Both the position numbers and the translations under genes were made by a program. The notes beneath the pieces are model-generated. The model was not told where the DNA came from, did no database searches, and saw nothing but the letters and a program-made list of their open reading frames with translations. Below, piece by piece: positions 5,835-9,401 of a DNA stretch of 9,401 nucleotides. Numbering within the stretch: the first letter of the stretch is position 1; every line of letters starts with the position of its first letter. The stretch is from DASPJL01 sp035628645 (GTDB lineage: Bacteria > Bacteroidota > Bacteroidia > Cytophagales > Cyclobacteriaceae): contig DASPJL010000149.1 in assembly GCA_035628645.1 (NCBI GenBank), forward strand, positions 1 to 9,401. The letters are read 5' to 3'.

Positions 5835-6848
5835 TTACTTCGCCGTAGATTCTCTTTCTATCAATTGTGAATCCAATATGATGCTCTTATTGAGCAGGAA
5901 GGTTTTGTGTTTGTCGAGACCTTTAAACAATACCCTTGCTGCTTCTTTGCCAATTTCAAAAGCGGGTTGGGTAATGGTGGTTAAGGATGGATTTAATAAA
6001 GATGCGGTTTCAAGGTTTGAGAAACTGATGATCTTCACATCTTTGGGAATAGAAAGATGTAATTCGTGACAACAATGATAGGAGGCAATAGCAAGTTTTT
6101 CCACCGAAGCAAATAGTCCATCGGGTCTATTTGGATCTGTCAATAATTGCTTTATTTTATTATGACTTTCTTCAGGGCTACCTTCAGTATGGACGATCAA
6201 CTTCTCTTCTACATTTATTCCCCTGTCTTTTAGAGCATCTTTGTAGCCTTCCATTCGTTTTACACCAATGGAAAGTTTGGAGGATATAGACAAAAAAGCT
6301 ATTCTTTTACATCCTTGGTCGATAAGGTGGTTAGTTGCTTTATATCCGCTGTTGTAATCATCAGTGGTCACTTTAATGGTATTGATGTTGTCTGAAATAC
6401 GGTCAAAGAATACTACAGGTATATCTTTTCGGTGAAGTTCTTCCAAATGCCTGATGTCATTGGTAGCGCTTGAAATTGAGACCAACACTCCATCCACTCT
6501 CCCGGAGGAAAGGTGGTTTATAATGGACAGCTCCTTTTCATAATCCTCATGGGTAAGATAGATCAGCACATGATAATCGTTTTCCTGCGCGATTGATTCT
6601 ATGCCATTTATCGCCAGGGAGAAGAAATTGTTGGCGATTTCAGGAATTACCACTGCAATAGTTTTACTTTTCTGCTTTCTAAGGCTTCTTGCATAAGGAT
6701 TAGGTTGATAGTTAAGCTTTTTAGCCAAAATAAGCACCTTTTCCTTTGTATCAGGACTAATTTCATGACTGTCCCTTAGCGCTCTGGAAACAGTCGATAC
6801 TGATAAATTTAATTCTTTAGCAAGGTCCTTTAAACTAGTATTAGTCAT
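5835..6848 (-). CDS. LacI-family transcriptional regulator, likely hexuronate-responsive
   Basis: This 337-residue protein has the standard LacI-family length. Residues 4-23 form the HTH (SLKDLAKELNLSVSTVSRAL), followed by ISPDTKEKVLILAKKLNYQPN and the hinge helix NPYARSLRKQKS at 50-61. From about residue 62 comes the periplasmic-binding-like sensor fold: IAVVIPEIANNFF, GRVDGVLVS, DIPVVFFDR, the VTTDDYNSGYKATNHLI segment, and DVKIISFSN near the end. It is divergent from uxuA across 283 bases, the classic placement for a local repressor. The probable effector is a hexuronate or a pathway intermediate such as fructuronate or mannonate, but this is inferred from the neighbours. A LacI-type operator candidate lies 29 bases upstream of its start, so it may also control itself. 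Family certain, target well supported by context, effector unknown. Confidence 0.92.
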   Translation of the reverse strand: MTNTSLKDLAKELNLSVSTVSRALRDSHEISPDTKEKVLILAKKLNYQPNPYARSLRKQKSKTIAVVIPEIANNFFSLAINGIESIAQENDYHVLIYLTHEDYEKELSIINHLSSGRVDGVLVSISSATNDIRHLEELHRKDIPVVFFDRISDNINTIKVTTDDYNSGYKATNHLIDQGCKRIAFLSISSKLSIGVKRMEGYKDALKDRGINVEEKLIVHTEGSPEESHNKIKQLLTDPNRPDGLFASVEKLAIASYHCCHELHLSIPKDVKIISFSNLETASLLNPSLTTITQPAFEIGKEAARVLFKGLDKHKTFLLNKSIILDSQLIERESTAK

Positions 6849-6876
6849 ATAAAAACTACTCTATTTTGATCGTCTG

Positions 6877-6890
6877 CGGTAACGATTGCG
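6877..6890. promoter_or_regulatory. Candidate LacI-type operator in the lacI-like/uxuA divergent region
   Basis: CGGTAACGATTGCG is an imperfect palindrome with CG at its centre and CG at each end. It fits the general LacI-family operator form yGnAAnCGnTTnCr at most specified positions. It is a GC-rich island in an otherwise AT-rich 283-base gap, 29 bases before the regulator's start and about 240 bases before uxuA. Only four of seven symmetric pairs match, so the call is tentative. I see no convincing promoter for either gene in the rest of the gap. Confidence 0.4.
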
Positions 6891-7131
6891 TAAATAAACT
6901 CACTTAAAATTTAAACTGCTTTCAAAACTTTTCTTTAAGTTGTTGACCGGAAAAACTTGAGATGAATTCTGCCTCTAAAAATAGTGATATTATATATGTC
7001 ATGATACGAATGGGAGAATAGAAACTTATTTTTCTATGATTTATCCTTGAAAATAAATGATTAGAGGGAAGGTCTTTTACGTGGAATCTGAAAATAGAGT
7101 AACCATAAAAACTAAACGCTAAATTTTTAAA

Positions 7132-8331
7132 ATGAACATTGACGGAACTTATAGAATGTTGCATACCATGCGATGGTACGGTCCGAACGATCCTGTCAGT
7201 CTAGCCAATATAAGGCAGGCAGGATGTAGTGGAGTTGTCACTGCTTTGCATCATATTCCAAATGGAGAAACATGGACGGTTGAAGAGATAAAGAAAAGAC
7301 AAGCGGAAGTAGCAGCGGCAGGAATGGTATGGAATGTAGTCGAAAGTGTGCCTGTGCACGAATCTATAAAAACACAAACCGGAAACTTTAAAATCTACAT
7401 TGAAAATTACAAGCAAAGCATAAGGAACCTGGCTACTTGTGGAGTAAAGATCATTACGTACAACTTTATGCCCGTGCTTGACTGGACAAGGACGGACTTA
7501 AGTTATACCGTGGAAGATGGGTCAAAAGCTTTGCGTTTTGAGAAAGCTACGTTTATAGCATTTGACGTTTTTATGCTCAAAAGGAAAGGGGCAGAGCAAG
7601 ACTATACCTCTGAAGAACTTCATAGGGCAAAACAACGGTTTTCTGATATGGGTGAAGAAGAAAAGCTTCAACTACAGAGAAACATTATTGCAGGTTTGCC
7701 GGGAAGTGAAGAAAGTTTTACACTGGATCAGTTTCAACAGGCGCTTGATAAGTATGAGGGTATTGATGCACAACGGCTTCGGGATAATCTGATCTTTTTC
7801 TTGAAAGAAATTATACCGGTTGCCGATGAGGTTGGAGTACAAATGGCCATCCATCCCGATGATCCTCCTTACCGTATTTTAGGATTACCGCGTGTGGTGA
7901 GTACTGCTTCTGATGTCGAAGCATTAATTGCAGCAGTTCCTTCTTTAAATAACGGACTTTGTTTTTGTACCGGTTCCTATGGGGTGAGGCAAGACAATAA
8001 ATTGGCTGCTATGGTAGCTCAATTCGGCGACAGGATTCACTTTATTCACCTGCGCAGCACAAGACGAAATGAATTTGGGGATTTTTACGAGGACAATCAT
8101 TTGGAGGGAGATGTGGATATGTATGAGGTGGTGAAGGCTGTGGTAAAGATTTCTCATCAAAGAAAAATACGAATACCTATGAGACCTGATCATGGTCACC
8201 AAATGCTGGATGATTTAAGCAAGAAAACAAATCCTGGTTATTCAGCCATAGGAAGGTTAAGAGGATTAGCAGAGCTAAGAGGGCTTGAGTTGGGAATAAT
8301 AAAAAGTACTGAAACCTTTGGAGGGTTTTAG
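7132..8331 (+). CDS. uxuA: D-mannonate dehydratase (EC 4.2.1.8)
   Basis: UxuA dehydrates D-mannonate to 2-keto-3-deoxy-D-gluconate, the third step of glucuronate breakdown, in the cytoplasm. At 399 residues it matches the family length (about 390-400) and is complete. The N-terminus MRWYGPNDPVSLANIRQAG (residues 13-31) and TALHHIPNGE are typical of the family. The four metal-ligand motifs are all present: AIHPDDPP with H241, CFCTGSYG with C279, FIHLRS with H306, and MRPDHGH with D353. The family uses Mn2+ or a similar divalent metal. The start ATG at 7132 is preceded by an AT-rich stretch without a Shine-Dalgarno sequence; MNIDGTYRMLHTMRWYG is a plausible N-terminus, although ATGs also occur slightly later. 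The last codons lie within a hairpin that straddles the stop. It is the first gene of an operon with uxaC, 62 bases downstream, and is divergent from the LacI-type regulator. Confidence 0.96.
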   Translation: MNIDGTYRMLHTMRWYGPNDPVSLANIRQAGCSGVVTALHHIPNGETWTVEEIKKRQAEVAAAGMVWNVVESVPVHESIKTQTGNFKIYIENYKQSIRNLATCGVKIITYNFMPVLDWTRTDLSYTVEDGSKALRFEKATFIAFDVFMLKRKGAEQDYTSEELHRAKQRFSDMGEEEKLQLQRNIIAGLPGSEESFTLDQFQQALDKYEGIDAQRLRDNLIFFLKEIIPVADEVGVQMAIHPDDPPYRILGLPRVVSTASDVEALIAAVPSLNNGLCFCTGSYGVRQDNKLAAMVAQFGDRIHFIHLRSTRRNEFGDFYEDNHLEGDVDMYEVVKAVVKISHQRKIRIPMRPDHGHQMLDDLSKKTNPGYSAIGRLRGLAELRGLELGIIKSTETFGGF

Positions 8332-8350
8332 ACCCTCCAAAGGTTATTTT
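8313..8350 (+). terminator. Perfect 14-bp hairpin across the uxuA stop codon, intra-operon (attenuator-like)
   Basis: AACCTTTGGAGGGT (8313-8326) pairs exactly with ACCCTCCAAAGGTT (8332-8345) around the loop TTTAG, which contains the uxuA TAG. A short ATTTT follows at 8346-8350, a weak U tract. Because uxaC starts 44 bases later in the same direction, full termination would cut off the pathway. A partial terminator, an mRNA-stabilising 3' end for the uxuA message, or a dispersed palindromic repeat are the likelier readings. Confidence 0.6.
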
Positions 8351-8369
8351 CTTCATTTAAAATTAAACA

Positions 8370-8390
8370 TTCAAAATTTAAAATTTAAAA
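8370..8390 (+). repeat. Tandem TTYAAAA heptamer repeats abutting the uxaC start
   Basis: Three contiguous 7-base units, TTCAAAA, TTTAAAA and TTTAAAA, end three bases before the uxaC ATG. Related TTAAAAT and TTAAACA pieces lie just upstream (8356-8369). Period and placement match the CAAACCY array before the gene at 878, although the base composition differs. It could provide an unstructured AT-rich ribosome entry zone after the hairpin at 8313-8345. Confidence 0.6.
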
Positions 8391-8393
8391 AAC

Positions 8394-9401
8394 ATGTATG
8401 GTTTGAAAAGCAGGAAAGCAGGCACTTTTCTGCACCCTGATTTTTTGTTGGAAAGTGGCTTTGCAAAGCGGTTGTATCATGATTATGCCAAAAATCTTCC
8501 CATCATTGATTATCACAATCACCTTCCTGCGAATGAAATAGCCTCAAATAAAAAATTTAAAAACCTCACTGAGATTTGGTTGAAAGGCGATCATTACAAG
8601 TGGCGTGCAATGAGGGCTTTTGGGATTTCTGAGAAATACATTACCGGAGATGCTTCAGACGAAGCAAAATTCAGGGAATGGGCAAAGTTTGTTCCAAATA
8701 CCTTAAGAAATCCACTTTTTCACTGGACCCAACTGGAGTTGCAAAATCCATTTGGTGTAGAAGAATACCTGAATGAACAATCTGCTGAAAAGATTTATCA
8801 GCATTGTGGGGAATTGTTGCAGAAAGACAGTTTTTCAACAAGAGGACTTTTATCCCATTTTAAAGTTGAAATGGTAGGGACAACCAATGATCCAACAGAA
8901 GATTTGAAGTTTCACCAACAGATAGCAAAGGATGAAAATAGGTTTAAAGTGCTTCCTTCTTTTCGTCCGGACAAAGTTTTAAATATTAAAAACAGGGAAG
9001 CTTTTCTATCATATCTTAACGATCTTGAAACATCCTCAAATATTAAGGTAACGGATATTAATACTCTACTGGATGCATTAAAACAAAGGGTAGAATACTT
9101 TCATGAAAACGGGTGCTGTATCGCTGACCATGGGTTGACGCACATGCCTGAAAAAATTGAATTTTCCGTTGAACTTGAAAAGGAGTTGTTTGCATATATT
9201 TCTTCTGGTGGTCAAAAGGCTTTTTCCAATCCGGAGGCTTTTTCAGGTTTTGTGCTTACAGAACTGTGCAAAATGTATTATGCAAAAGGATGGGTTCAAC
9301 AATTTCACCTTGGTCCAATAAGGAACAATAATAAGAGAATGATGCAATTGCTAGGTCCCGATGCAGGTTTTGATTCCATAGGGGACTTTTACCAGGCAGA
9401 A
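8394..9401 (+). CDS. uxaC: Glucuronate isomerase (EC 5.3.1.12), 3' end beyond window
   Basis: UxaC isomerises D-glucuronate to D-fructuronate and D-galacturonate to D-tagaturonate, the first step of hexuronate catabolism. The frame is open from the ATG at 8394 to the last base, giving 336 residues of an expected 465-475, so roughly the last 130 are missing. The family motifs are clear: HPDFLLE near the start, PIIDYHNHLPANEIA (36-50) with the metal-binding pair H41 and H43, LTEIWLKGDHYKWRAMRAFGI (residues 58-78), VGTTNDP, and HGLTH with H246 and H250. FHLGPIRNNNKRM, with H305, and LLGPDAGFDSIGD follow near the window edge. It belongs to the amidohydrolase superfamily. It sits 62 bases after uxuA, in the same direction and surely the same pathway, although the hairpin between them may alter relative expression. 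The start choice is supported by family alignment at the N-terminus. Confidence 0.95.
   Translation, partial: MYGLKSRKAGTFLHPDFLLESGFAKRLYHDYAKNLPIIDYHNHLPANEIASNKKFKNLTEIWLKGDHYKWRAMRAFGISEKYITGDASDEAKFREWAKFVPNTLRNPLFHWTQLELQNPFGVEEYLNEQSAEKIYQHCGELLQKDSFSTRGLLSHFKVEMVGTTNDPTEDLKFHQQIAKDENRFKVLPSFRPDKVLNIKNREAFLSYLNDLETSSNIKVTDINTLLDALKQRVEYFHENGCCIADHGLTHMPEKIEFSVELEKELFAYISSGGQKAFSNPEAFSGFVLTELCKMYYAKGWVQQFHLGPIRNNNKRMMQLLGPDAGFDSIGDFYQAE

Noticed and set aside
6922..7164. An 80-codon minus-strand open frame in the gap between the LacI gene and uxuA.
   Set aside because: It overlaps the start of uxuA, has a composition typical of noise, and resembles nothing known.

Overview
The window looks like Bacteroidota DNA, probably a free-living Cytophagales or Flavobacteriia-type organism. 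It is AT-rich. It has a type IX secretion (T9SS) C-terminal sorting domain, a lipoprotein with a Bacteroidota-style surface-export signal, almost no Shine-Dalgarno sequences, and one promoter candidate of the Bacteroidota TTTG / TAnnTTTG type. I cannot name the genus from sequence alone.

Left part (1-4021). The window opens inside the 3' end of a secreted protein: beta-trefoil lectin-like repeats, then a T9SS tail, then a strong terminator. After an AT-rich control region comes a two-gene unit, a DUF2975 membrane protein and a small Cro/C1-type HTH regulator (YoaS/YozG-like pair). Overlapping inverted repeats and a promoter candidate lie upstream, which suggests autoregulation. Two exported proteins follow: a DUF4932-like protein with an altered HExxH-type motif, and a small lipoprotein with a DGDMDLGL motif.

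Middle part (4022-5834). This stretch holds a DUF1016 (YhcG-type) PDDEXK nuclease gene with no ordinary start codon and a perfect 13-bp hairpin inside its coding sequence. Convergent to it is a SAM-dependent methyltransferase pseudogene, broken by two compensating single-base frameshifts and an in-frame stop. It reads as an accessory, decaying segment.

Right part (5835-9401). This is a hexuronate catabolic locus. A LacI-family repressor is transcribed leftward; mannonate dehydratase (uxuA) and glucuronate isomerase (uxaC, cut by the window end) are transcribed rightward. UxaC converts D-glucuronate to D-fructuronate. UxuA converts D-mannonate to 2-keto-3-deoxygluconate. The intervening fructuronate reductase (UxuB) is not in the window and is probably further right. 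A LacI-type operator candidate lies in the divergent intergenic region. A perfect 14-bp hairpin straddles the uxuA stop codon, between uxuA and uxaC.

I see no CRISPR array, tRNA, rRNA, insertion sequence or complete novel defence system. The items most worth a second look are the control region of the DUF2975/HTH pair, the heptamer repeats abutting two start codons, the palindrome inside the DUF1016 gene, and the hairpin across the uxuA stop.
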